A stretch of DNA of 64,000 nucleotides from Zizania palustris (lineage: Eukaryota; Streptophyta; Magnoliopsida; Poales; Poaceae), in NCBI GenBank assembly GCA_019279435.1, contig JAAALK010000286.1, positions 31,247,712-31,311,711 on the forward strand, written 5' to 3'. The notes under the pieces were generated by a model, which was not told the DNA's origin, searched no databases, and worked only from the letters and a program-made list of their open reading frames with translations. Position numbers and translations under genes: made by a program. This document shows, piece after piece, positions 11,541-21,872 of this stretch (within the stretch, counting starts at the first letter, position 1; every line of letters begins with the position of its first letter).

Positions 11541-11553
11541 AGCTCTGATACCA
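11541..11553 (-). other. Primer binding site of element B
   Basis: The minus strand reads TGGTATCAGAGCT, the standard complement of the initiator methionine tRNA 3' end, 5 bp inside the 5' LTR. It fixes the orientation of B. Confidence 0.8.
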
Positions 11554-11558
11554 ACTAA

Positions 11559-11630
11559 TGGGGGATTGGTCCCGATCTTCCGCTAGGTAAAGGATAACTT
11601 GGGTTGGTGGAGAATCTCGACGTTGACGAT
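11559..11630 (-). mobile_element. Remnant of the 5' LTR of element B
   Basis: These 72 bp are identical to 6963-7034 and are cut off by the CACTA element at 11631. The rest of this LTR is not found on the far side of the CACTA element. Confidence 0.8.
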
Positions 11631-11639
11631 CACTACTAC

Positions 11640-12005
11640 AAAGCGACACTGTAGCGGTGGGCAAAATCGACCTGTAGTGGCGGGCATCCAGTCCGCCACT
11701 GCTCTAACGCCACTTCTATCGCTGGTTAGCAGTGGCGGTCAGAGCGCCTGCCACCGCTGTGTCAACAGCAGTGGCGGGCGCGCTAACCTCATCGGCCCGC
11801 CACTGCTATTATCAATATCAGTGGCGGGCAGATGATGTCAGCGCGCCCGCCACCACTATGTCAACAGCAGTGGCGGGCGCGCTGACCTCATCTGCCCGCC
11901 ACTACCGTTATCAATAGCAGTGGTGGGCAGATGATGTCAGCACGCCCGCCACCACTGTGTCAACAGCAGTAACGGGCAAGCTACCTCATCTGCCCGCCAC
12001 TGCTG
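11640..12005. repeat. Left subterminal repeats of the CACTA element
   Basis: Alternating AGCAGTGGCGGGC and GCCCGCCACTGCT motifs, spaced about 50-60 bp, several joined by GACCTCATC or GATGTCAGC spacers. These are the likely binding sites for the element's own TNP1-type protein. Confidence 0.8.
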
Positions 12006-12069
12006 TGTATAAGCCATAACACAGAATGTTGTGATCCCACAAACCAAAACACAGAAATTATATGCTTCA

Positions 12070-12180
12070 CATAGCCATCCACATACACAGCAGAAAAACA
12101 TCCACATATCCACATACATAGCAGCAAAACATCCACATATCCACATACACATCCACAACAACAACACATCAACACAACAA
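12070..12180. repeat. Short CA-rich repeats beyond the CACTA gene
   Basis: Imperfect copies of ATCCACATATCCACATACA lie about 180-290 bp beyond the TNP1-like stop codon, probably in the 3' UTR. Confidence 0.6.
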
Positions 12181-12355
12181 CCATCCATCTCATCAATTTT
12201 CAAAAATTTACAAAGTTTACATTCTTCTGGTTTATGTTTCACAATAACCATCCATCAACACAATTCATTGTTTCACAAATACGTACTCATGCGGTTTATG
12301 TTTTCTTGGAAGGCTAACTCATATGTTAATTGGTTCGCCTTTACATTCTTCCGGC

Positions 12356-15300
12356 TCAATCATACAGAGTTGGATGCTTGGCCACTTCACTCTCAGGATC
12401 GAAAAATACTCCAAGCTCATGAAGAATCTCATGCATCGTGAAGCGGCACATCCTTGATACGATTTCGTACATTTGTGATTCAGAGAGTTGGCTCTTCTGG
12501 GCAACGGTTGATGGACCTGATGACTGCATACGTAAAATATAAGTACATACGCTGCAAGTTATATTAGATTAACACACAAGAAATCAACTTACTTCTTTAG
12601 TATCCTCAGATACTGTCCGCCCAAACTTTCCTAAGTTATTGCTCATGAAATCACAAGTATAGTAGCCACAATGCACGGAACAAAGAGATTGTTTCTGACA
12701 CTTCAAATAGACAAAGTTAGAACGATATATAGTTTGGCTTTATCAATTGAATTAACAAATTTAAAAATATAATATTACCGGATAGTTGGTTCTGATAAGC
12801 ATTTCTTTCGGCCTCTGTGGATCATGTGGGCCACCTAACTTTTCCACGTAGTATCTATATGCACTCTGAATAACATTTAATATATCTTGATATTCTTTTT
12901 TGGGTTTGTCGAGCGAGTCGAGCACATAAACCCTTGAGCTCTTTGGGTATATCAGAAGTGCAATCCAATGATCACTATCGAAAGAAGTAATATATGATTA
13001 TGTTAGTTTCATAATCGATAAAACGTGATTAAGTGGATATAGTGGGTATACTTACTTAAAGTTATATGCCCCACTTATCATTTCTCTGTCCTTCCATTGA
13101 TACATGCACCGCGCAATATACAACACAACACAACTCCTTTTGTTCTTCTTAAGTTTGTCTTCGTCTTTATTGAACATCTTTCTTTGAAATTTTTTCTTAC
13201 CCGCAGTCCATTACTTGCTATTGTTCTGGTTTAGTGTCGGGTTCAGCGCACTTTGGCTTATTAATGACGGGTTTAAGTACCCATACAATTTAGACTTGTC
13301 ACCGCGTGAATTACAACTGCATATGTTATAAAATAATAGTCAATATAAGACATTATTTATTTTTGCTTTGTATTGACAAAGTATAAAGTACTTACATGCA
13401 CCAGAGCATCATGCTTGTGATGTCGGTTCGCTTCAGACGAAACATGCGATGGAAGTCGTCGAAAAATAGTGCAAGCTTAAACTCTGGGCAGTTGAATATT
13501 TCTTGTGGAACCTTCAGTTCTATTTGTGTTACTCCTAACGAAGACGCTTCGAGGTACCAGTCATGAAATGTTTTCATCGTCCAAGGCATACAATTAAGTA
13601 CTCCTTGGGGTAATAATGGTTTGCCTGGTTCGTATTCGATATAATCCTCGTCTCCGTAGGTCCTCTTATCAACAGAAAGTGAGCCCGCATGCTTTTGTAC
13701 TGGAGCCTTTATGGGAGCCGCTTCGGGCATAGAACGTGTTTGCCCCATAGTAGTAAAAAATTTATGCATCTCAGATTTCAGCGCAGAACACTGCCCAGCT
13801 TGAACAGTTATATTGTGGATTGCTGGCTTTGGGCATGCATCTTGTTTTTCAGGCTCGACAGCAACTAGCACTGGCACTTTTGTTATGGGCTTGGCCACCG
13901 GCACTTGAGGATCAGCCGGAACTGGCACTTGAGGCTCAGTCGGAACTAGCACTGGCATTTGATCTGGCTCTGGCACATTTGTGTTGGGCTCATCAGTGGG
14001 CTCAAGCACTGGCACTGGCTTTGTCACTTGAGGATCAGTCTCAGTCACTTTCGATTCTATCACTTCTGCCATTTTATTGGGCACTGGCTCTTCCTCTGCC
14101 TTTTTCCTCTATTTCACGCTCATCAACAGGTGATAATGATCCTATATTTTGCACATCCTGAGATGAAAGATATGTGGGGGATTGTGATGAGACAATAGGT
14201 GATTTACTCTGAGAACTTGTCTGCAGTAATTTGATATCTCGGCTCGCCCATAGGACAAAGTTATTTAGAGCATCTCCGATTGTCTCAATCCCCTCATCAG
14301 GCATTGGAAGATCCAAGGGGTCATTAATAAATCTGTCGTTAGTGATCTCATTGACCTGAACCTTGGTATAGTCAGCAGGAATAGGCCGATTGTGAAATAA
14401 ATCCCCAGGCATAGCAATGCCTCGTGCAGCCTCTTGGGAATGCCCTTTGCGCCCTATCGGTACATGCAGGCTGCATGGTGTGTCCTCTTTAATATAATTT
14501 ACAGGAAATTTGTCTTCTACTGAGCCAACACTGCTTGGTACGTCGAGTCGTACCTCTGGCACAATTATTTGTCCAGCTGCAGCCTGCATTATGTTTGGAT
14601 TCTCGTTAATAAATTCAAAAAAGTGTCGCTCCCACTCTGCACGGCGCTCTGCGGCGTCGTCTGTGCGTGCTTGACGCTTCTTGTATGTGGCACCCTCCTG
14701 TTTCTTGAAAGTATTTTTCCAGGGTGCTATAGAAGAGACACCTCGGGTGCGCCCTCGATGTTCCTCGTTTCCGAGAGCAGATGTAAGCTGGTCATTATAT
14801 CCCTCGGGCTTGAACTTTCCAGTCTTCTCCAACTCAGCGATTTCCTGTGCTTTCTGGAATACTTCACTAGTCCGTGAGTCGGAGAGCATATATTGGCCCT
14901 CGGGTGTTTTTTTAGCTCGACCTAGGAGCCATATCTTAGTGCGCTGATCAGCACCTGAAAACTGTTCAGGTAACCCAGCCGCACGGTCCTCCTCCTCCTT
15001 TCTACTCCACTCATCCTCCTTGGCCTTATATCCACCTGGCCCAAGTTTATGGGGGAACTTATTCTTCTTATTATGTTCTTTGAACATGATGCTCTCTTGT
15101 TTGGCTTCTTCCGAGCAATGCTGCATTTTGAATTCGTTCCATTCATTTGGCGTTATAAAGCCGTAGTAGTCGTTGAGTGGTGACTCATCTTTCTGAAGGT
15201 ATTGTGTGTTCAGTTTAGTCCTAAATGTACGGAGAGCCTTCCCGATAGTCTTCAATGTGGCAGCTGGTCTTCCGGGAATTTATAATGCGCTTTTATATGC

Positions 15301-15931
15301 TGCCACAATTCGTTCTTTGTAGCTTCAGGGACAATCTTCCAATTTTTTCCAAACTATCTTACATCGCTCCCTGGCGAGACATCCACAGTCGTTACGCCAC
15401 TTCGCTGTGATTTCTTTTGGCTTCTTTGGAGCCCCATCAACATGCACTTCTTCAACCTCATAGATAGCTGTATGCAGCTTTTTCTTCTCCCGTTTCCCTC
15501 TCCTCTTCGTATTTGCAGACGATGTTGTGGCAGCGGGCTCAACATCTGTTCGCTCAGCTGACTCAATAGCTGGGACAATAGTTGTTCTTTTCTCGACTTG
15601 GAATAATCGACGCTTGCTTCCTCGCTTTGGACGATCCTACGATGATAGACAATGTGAGGTTCAGGAATGTAATCCTCGGTTAGAAGCTGCTCTGACTTGT
15701 TACTAACGTAATAATTACCTCCGCTTGAGCTTTAGGAATGTAATCCTCATCGGCGTCTTCTCTCGTTCTCTTCTTCCTAGGCTCCATTGGATGTTCATTC
15801 TCCGGAGAGTGGTACGAAGATTCGCTATCGGAGGATCCTTCAGATGAACCCTCTTTATTTGTTTTTGCGGGAGACTCGTAGATGAGCTCCTCGATGGAAC
15901 GTCCTTCTTCCGCCATAGATAAACTATTCAT
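12356..15931 (-). pseudogene. CACTA TNP1-like gene with C-terminal Ulp1 (C48) cysteine protease domain
   Basis: Exon 1 (from 15931, or MAEEGRS at 15916) is acidic and Ser/Glu-rich (EDADEDYIPK). The middle (15255-14074; GKALRTFRTKLN, then KNKFPHKLGPGGYKAKEDEW) resembles the plant En/Spm Transposase_24-type region. A Pro/Val-rich linker follows. The C-terminus is a Ulp1-like protease over exons ending 13396, 13316-13056, 12974-12779, 12694-12593 and 12523-12356, with clean GT-AG splices and matching phases. The catalytic set is present: His in DHWIALLIYP, Asp in VLDSLDKPKK, Gln and Cys in KQSLCSVHCGYY. Damage: a frameshift where the frames overlap near 14080, and an in-frame TAA at 13211-13213. 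Some grass CACTA and Mutator elements carry such proteases; their role in transposition is not settled. Confidence 0.8.
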
Positions 15932-15984
15932 ATTAAGAGGCTAATGTATCAGAATTTTGGTTATGCAAAAAAGGTCTGATGTCA

Positions 15985-18030
15985 TATTAATCCTAAAGTT
16001 AGGATGTTGTGTTGTTCTCTCTCTCTAGTGTTGTTGAGGCCTCAACATATTTTGTGTTGTTTTTCAAAATGTTCATGTCTGCCATGGAACCATGTGCACA
16101 TCCATTCCCTGTCAGCAACACGAGAAAGAAGAAGCTGTTGACAGGAATGGATGTGTCACATGGTTTGATGACATACATGAGATAACTCAATAACAATTTG
16201 CATCATAGGCCCCTAAAAGGAATTGTGGAATCTAATGTTGGCCTTCAGCCGGATGAACTTGACGATTAGTATATAGTAGCCTTAGAAATAATAGCAGTAG
16301 TAAACTGATCACAGTGTTGTTTAGGCCTCAGCATATTTTGTGTAGCTTTTAAAAATGTTCATGTCTGCCATGGAACCATGAGCACATCCATTCCCTGTCA
16401 GCAACACGAGAAAGAAGAAATTGTTGACAGGAATGGATGTGTCTCATGGCTTGATGACATACATGAGATAACTAAATAACAATTTGCATCATAGGCCTCT
16501 AAAAGGAATTGCAGAATCTAATGTTGGCCTTCAGCCAGATGCATGAACTTGAGGATTAGTATATAGTAGCCTTAGAAATAATAGCGGTAGTAAACTGATC
16601 ACAGTGTTGTTTAGGCCTCAGCATATTTTGTGTAGCTTTTCAAAATGTTCATGGCTGCCATGGAACCATGAGCACATCCATTCCCTGTCAGCAACACGAG
16701 AAAGAAGAAATTGTTGACAGGAATGGATGTGTCCCATGGCTTGATGACATACATGAGATAACTAAATAACAATTTTCATCATAGGCCTCTAAAAGGAATT
16801 GCAGAATCTAATGTTGGCCTTCAGCCAGATGCATGAACTTGAGGATTAGTATATAGTAGCCTTAGAAATAATAGCGGTAGTAAACTGATCACAGTGTTGT
16901 TTAGGCCTCAGCATATTTTGTGTTGCTTTTCAAAATGTTCATGGCTGCCATGGAACCGTGAGCACGTCCATTCCCTGTCAGCAACACGAGAAAGAAGTTG
17001 TTGACAGGAATGGACGTTTCACACGGCTTGATGACATACATGAGATAACTCAATAACAATTTGCATCATAGGCCTCTAAAAGGAATTGCACAATCTAATG
17101 TTGGCCTTCAGCCGGATGAACTTGAGGATTAGTTTATAGTAGCCTTAGAAATAATAGCAGTAGTAAACTGATCACAGTGTTGTTTAGGCCTCAGCATATT
17201 TTGTGTAGCTTTTCAAAATATTCATGGCTGCCATGGAACCGTGAGCACATCCATTCCCTGTCAGCAACACGAGAAAGAAGAAGTTATTGACAGGAATGGA
17301 TGTGTCTCACGGCTTGATGACATACATGAGATAACTCAATTACTATTTGCATCATAGGCCTCTAAAAGGAATTGCAGAATCTAATGTTGGTTTTCAACTG
17401 GATGCATGAACTTGAGGATTAGATATATAGTAGCCTTAGAAATAATAGCAGTAGTAAACTGATCACAATGTTGTTGAGGCCTCAGCATATTTTGTTGCCA
17501 TGGAACATTAGAGGGAAAAACAACACAAAATATGCTGAGGTATCAACAAAACTAAAGAGAGAGAACAACACAATCTCCTAACTTGAGAATTAATATAGTG
17601 GCTTCGGAAGTAATAGCTGACTACTGTAGCCAAGAAGAGTTTTCATACATTTCCCACCTTTGACACTGTGATCAGTTTACTACTGTAGCCTCAGAAGTAA
17701 TAGCAGTAGTAAACTGATCACAGCGTCAAAGGTGGAAAATGTATGAACACTCTTCTTGGCTACAGTAGTGAGCTATTACTTCTGAAGCTACTATATTAAT
17801 CCTCAAGTTAGGAGATTGTGTTGTTCTCTCTCTCTCTTGTGTTGTTGAGGCCTCAGCATATTTTGTGTTGTTTTTCAAATATGTTCATGACTGCCATGGA
17901 ACTGTGAGCACATCCATTCCCTGTCAGCAACACGAGAAAGAAGAAGTTGTTGACAGGAATGGATGTGTCGCACGGCTTGATGACATACATGAGATAACTC
18001 AATTACTATTTGCATCATAGGCCTCTAAAA
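15985..18030. repeat. Tandem array of ~290-bp hairpin units inside the CACTA element
   Basis: The motif AGGCCTCARCATATTTTGT recurs at 16036, 16323, 16613, 16903, 17186, 17477 and 17848; spacings are 287, 290, 290, 283, 291 and 371 bp. Six units contain a strong hairpin: arm ACATCCATTCC plus TGTCA-CAAC, a loop of roughly 15 bases containing CGAGAAAGAAG, and the reverse complement arm. Hairpins lie at 16088-16166, 16374-16450, 16664-16740, 16954-17028, 17236-17313 and 17898-17978. The unit at 17477 is truncated and meets a large palindrome. No coding potential is visible. The array sits just upstream of the TNP1-like gene, between it and promoter-like TATATAAATA near 18287, so it may be transcribed as leader or intron. 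Confidence 0.9.
17516..17875. repeat. 360-bp near-perfect palindrome in the hairpin array
   Basis: The left arm (17516-17685) and right arm (17704-17875) are near-perfect reverse complements around an 18-bp loop starting TAGCCTCAGAAG. The arms contain pieces of the array unit itself (GATCAGTTTACTACTG, CAAAATATGCTGAGG), so it looks like an inverted duplication of array sequence. Confidence 0.85.
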
Positions 18031-18299
18031 GTTGTTCTAAAAAAGTGGTAATGTGGTATGCAATATTTCTCATGGCATAACTTAGATATAGAAGACTTCA
18101 CTCAAGAACTAGAGGGGGGTGAATAGGCGCCTCGACAAAATCATGTATCATCCGATACAAACAACCAAATGCCCTACTTGTACCATCTTATTCAGGACCA
18201 TCCCATTCAAGTGAATCATCCCATACATATTCAACTTCATAATTGGCGGGAGAAGATTAGGGCTTAGGATTTTCACACGGCAGGAGCGAAATATTTATA
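18031..18299. other. CACTA promoter-side segment with a copia-LTR-like scrap
   Basis: A fragment containing AGAGGGGGGTGAATAGGCGC near 18113 resembles the start of copia LTRs at 21885, 31676 and 59380-59400. On the minus strand TATATAAATA near 18287 could be the promoter of the CACTA gene. No coding region was recognised. Confidence 0.45.
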
Positions 18300-19485
18300 T
18301 AGGCGGATTAGCAGTGGCGGGCATGATGACGTCCCTTCTCCCCTCTTCAAATATACCACAAGTATAACTAGTTTAGTTAGTTTAGTTATCTTTGAAGCCT
18401 TTGTCCATACAACACTGCATAATTGAATGCAAACACTGCATCTATAGTTGATTTTGAGGATAAGCTCTAAGCGTGCTCATAATTCATAATAATGTAATTA
18501 ACACTTTATTAGGAAAATAATGTTATTAACACTATCTTCAAAAATTAACATGTGCTTCATGTTTGATCAACTTTGATTTGATATATCCTTGATTTTCACA
18601 ACATATAGGAAGATCGATGAGACACTCGATCGATGAAGTCAGCTATCAATAGGGTATATGTGTATGCAGCGAAATAGGACAGGGCGCAACAAGGGCACAT
18701 GCACAAGTATATATATCCATCCATCCAAAAAAATTGATTATTTGCCACTCTAAAGATGTCTTCTTCAATTACAATGTCATTATTAAGACTAACATGTGAA
18801 TTGATGTTAAAAAGGGCACTAGCTGACCTTTTTTTCAGCACGGTGGCGACGAGTGGAGGACGGCGACACGGGCTCCGGATGGTGGTGATGTGTGGAGGGC
18901 GGTTGTGCGGGATCCGGGACGGCGGCGTGGGCTCGGGGATGAAGGAGACGGGCTCCAGGGACGGTGGCGGCGCGTGCTCCGGGACAACGGCGACGGGCTT
19001 CGGGGATGGCGGCGACGGCTCTAGGAGCGACGAGCGGAGTTCGGTGGCGACGGGCCCCGAGGGTGGTGTGGGTTGTGGGAGCGATGTGCGGAGTTTGGTG
19101 GCGACGGCCTTCGGGGACGACGACGACGGGCTCCGAGGGCAACGTGGGCTCCGGGAGCGGCGGCAATGGGAAGAGTTCGGCGCACGGGAGTTAGAAATGA
19201 AACTAGGTTTTTGGACGGCGGGAGCAAAAACTTTATATAGGTGGATTAGTAGTGGCGGGCACACGCTGATGTCAGCATGCCCGCCACTGATATTTATCGT
19301 AGTAGTGGCGGGCAAAGACATAGTAGTGGCGGGCCGCTGACGTCACCGACCGCCACTACTAGGGTTTAGTCTGGGCGGGTGGAAAAAAGTATAGTAGTGG
19401 CGGGCATACGCTGACGTCATCATGCCCGCCACTACTAAAAGGGTAGCAGTGGCGGGCTGGTGACGTCATCCTGCCCGCCACTACT
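18300..19485. repeat. Right subterminal repeats and GC-rich low-complexity block of the CACTA element
   Basis: GTGGCGGGC repeats flank a GC-rich block (18835-19190) built of variants of GACGGGCTCCG. Long open frames on both strands there are a composition effect. A second promoter-like TATATAAAG (minus strand, near 19229) repeats the arrangement near 18287, so this end may hold a duplicated promoter. Confidence 0.6.
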
Positions 19486-19537
19486 AATCCAACGCTGGTG
19501 GGGTTATCTAGCATACGTTGCCACTCATGTTGAGAAA

Positions 19538-19640
19538 CACTTAGTAGCGCAGTGGTGCGGGGGTTGCTTTGGTGCCATGCGGTTCGAGGTTCGAACCTTG
19601 CTGCTGGCAGACGATTTGAGGTTTGAGCCTTGCTGCTAGC
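19538..19640 (+). mobile_element. tRNA-derived SINE-like segment
   Basis: TAGCGCAGTGG fits a Pol III A box, and GGTTCGAACC about 45 bp downstream fits a B box. A partial second copy of the A-box half, TAGCGCGGTGGTGCGGGGG, lies near 19988. It is not a functional tRNA because no cloverleaf closes. Confidence 0.4.
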
Positions 19641-20160
19641 ATCCAAACATTTTTTTTACATTTTCATGACTTTTTTATTCATGTTTAAATTCTAGTTTGA
19701 ACTTGATTTTTTAACAATAAAAATACATCATAACTTATCAAATTTAAAAATTTGGTATTTTTCTGCCTCACTTTACTTTTTTTATTTCATTAATAAACAT
19801 GCACAATAAAAATACATCATAACTTATCTATAGTTTATTCTTCCTTTGAAATTGAAACTTTTTGTACAATAAAAATACAACACCAATATTCTAATTGCAA
19901 AAATTGATATTTTCCTCCCTTAGTTTACTGTTTTTATTTTCATTAAGTGTGTTTTTATTACATGTTGTTACTATATGATCGAGACTTTGTAGCGCGGTGG
20001 TGCGGGGGCTCGCTTGACATATCATGTTTATTTGAAAGCAAGTAAACAAACACAAGTCCAGGCTGGGGAAACCAGCTTACACATCGAAACGCACTACTGG
20101 TCAAACCCAAAAGAAAGATATGGTTTGGAGCTTCTTCTTCTTCCTCGGCACAAACCCAAC
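19641..20160. other. AT-rich stretch, no gene seen
   Basis: It contains two related AT-rich passages with ACAATAAAAATACA and a half-copy of the SINE-like A-box region near 19988. The breakpoint joining CACTA DNA to element D must lie somewhere between 19486 and 21048. Confidence 0.4.
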
Positions 20161-20662
20161 CTATTTCTGGTTAAACAGATTAAAAGCCTCAACTTGCCAA
20201 TCCTCAACCAAATCGGCATCATCAGGCAGTCTGAACTGCTCTCCATGTTCCTGAACAAGAAAATACATGCGGCGGCGATAGTGAGGACAACTTATTATCA
20301 ATGATTGAATTGGATGATAAAAATATAAAATTTGCATAAAAAGAGGATCTTGCCTCCTTCCTCCTCTTGCTGCCGCATTGCTCTACATGCTTCCCTTTTC
20401 CACCGCTAGCCTCGGCATGTTTCCCTCTACCACCGGTTGTCTCATCATTCTTCCATCCGCCAACACTTACCCTATCTGGTTGCGGCGATTGCGAGTCATC
20501 CTCCGAGTCAGAGTCCATTACGAGAATCACTTTCTTCGCCAAACAACTGCAAACTATACCATCATGTACCTTATGTTTACCGCATTTGCAAACCTCACAA
20601 ACGCCACTTGATGTAGAGTCTGAGGATCCACTGTTTGTTGGTTCAATCTTAGGAGGAGCCAT
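20161..20662 (-). CDS. Small two-exon Cys-rich hypothetical protein
   Basis: Exon 1 is 20662-20354 (ATG at 20662, opening MAPPKIEPTN); exon 2 is 20250-20161. The joined frame gives about 132 residues without stops. Splicing uses a GC donor (GGAG/GCAAGA) and a TTGTTCAG acceptor, phase 0, giving KRRKE-EHGEQFRLPDD. Features: a Ser/Thr-rich start, a cysteine cluster (CEVCKCGK, then CSC), an acidic DSDSEDD stretch, a basic Gly/Lys-rich middle, and the tail DLVEDWQVEAFNLFNQK. I do not recognise the family. It may be a second gene of the CACTA element or of another element deleted beside it. A further in-frame ATG at 20680 would add six residues. Confidence 0.45.
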
Positions 20663-20679
20663 CTGCATTTTTTTTGTCA

Positions 20680-20935
20680 CATTGTTATAGTGGAAATTTT
20701 TTTTCTCAGAAATTTTTTATAGTACATTAAAAAACATTATTGTTATAGTGGAAATTTTTTTCTCAGAAATTTTTACAGTAGATTAAAAAACATTATTGTT
20801 ATAGTGCATTCTACTAGTAATATTATACTAAATTATATTACCACGCATAAATTAATATAACAATCCTCCATCATTTTAACCCTAAGCTCGAATAAATTAA
20901 TATAACAATCCTCCATCATTTTAACCCGAAGCCAC
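20680..20935. repeat. Tandem duplications upstream of the small gene
   Basis: About 66 bp beginning TTGTTATAGTGGAAATTTTT occurs twice (20682-20808). A 47-bp unit with AATATAACAATCCTCCATCA occurs twice between about 20845 and 20930. Both lie just 5' of the small Cys-rich gene. Confidence 0.7.
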
Positions 20936-21048
20936 CAAAATGGCGCACCCCTTCGCATTTTAATTACCCACACCAGCAACGACTAAGTCCCTAGCTGCCA
21001 TGACCAAGGGGGGAAGTATGTATGTGAAGTGTGCGAAAGTAATGCACA

Positions 21049-21872
21049 GTACGAGCGTGACAAGCTAAAAACATTCCAAGCCATCAAACCATGCGAAGCA
21101 TGCAGACGAAGTATGCAAATGCAACAAATCTCATTCATTGAATGATAATTGAGAAGTGTGTTACAAATATACTTCAAAAACAAAATTATGAGTAGTCTGT
21201 GTCTAAGCCTAAGAAAAAGCGAGCTCGAGGCCCCAATCCTCGCTTGCCCTTCTTTCGGCCAGGGCCCCCTCGGCTGGACGAAGCCTCATCGGAGCCTGCT
21301 CTCCCACGTCCGGTTCGTCCACGCCCAGAAGCCCGCAGACCTCGTCTTCCACTTTACAGGTTTGTCGAGGTCTGCGAGGAAAGCGGTGCCGTGTTGAAGG
21401 CAGAAAAGTCTAAGGCTTCATCATCTGCCAAGGCTGTTCGCGAAGGCTGTACCCCCTCGCTACTTGAGTCTACCGCGAAGCAGCTTAAATTTGGCGAGGA
21501 GGAAGAACTCCGAAGGGGTACCGTCTTCATGATAGCCATCAGCTCCTGGGCTACTTCGGTGATGGCTTCGCTGTTAGGCCCCCTCAGAAGTTTAAACCGA
21601 GGGGGACCTTCGGACCTAGCTACCTCGAGGACCACCCATAATTGGTGAAGTTCTTCAGAGTCCTCAAGCACTTCGAAGTCAACATTCGGAGACTGAGCCT
21701 GGGCAGGTATAAAGTACCCCGACATTTATATTAATAAACTGATAAGTTTTTACAAGCCTGCAGCTAAGAATTACAAGGAGCCTAAGAAGATCTACACCTT
21801 CGGAGGCGGAGGTGCCGACGTCGAAGGCTGAGCTGGCGAGGCATGTGCCCTGGCTCGGTGAAGGCGGATGGC
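21049..21872. repeat. Left copy of an 824-bp direct duplication flanking copia element E
   Basis: It matches 33074-33897 over exactly 824 bp with about a dozen differences by eye. It holds the C-terminal exon of the antisense gene of element D (minus strand, ending near 21354, open here) and stops exactly where the left LTR of E begins. Confidence 0.9.

Larger units (their letters stand above)
11631..19485 (-). mobile_element. CACTA (En/Spm) transposon, right terminus not found
   Basis: It starts CACTACTACAAAGCGACACT, a CACTA terminal inverted repeat, after the trinucleotide GAT. Subterminal repeats of GTGGCGGGC in both orientations fill 11640-12005 and recur at 18300-18340 and 19240-19485. 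That is the layout of an En/Spm element, where transposase-binding repeats lie near both ends. It carries a TNP1-like/Ulp1 gene on the minus strand and a hairpin array. No TNP2-type transposase gene was found, so it is non-autonomous. The reverse TIR (ending GTAGTAGTG) is absent, so the right end is taken at the last subterminal repeat. Confidence 0.8.

Noticed and set aside
18596..19321. 241-codon proline-rich ORF and overlapping plus-strand ORF at 18756-19340
   Set aside because: GC-rich degenerate tandem repeats keep several frames open on both strands; no domain is seen.
19979..20000. CTTTGTAG as the missing right TIR of the CACTA element
   Set aside because: Only eight bases match the reverse of the left TIR and it does not end in TAGTG with a GAT duplication.
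11631..21872. CRISPR-like or satellite interpretation of the repeats in the CACTA element
   Set aside because: Units are about 290 bp with hairpins and no unique spacers; the setting is a plant transposon.
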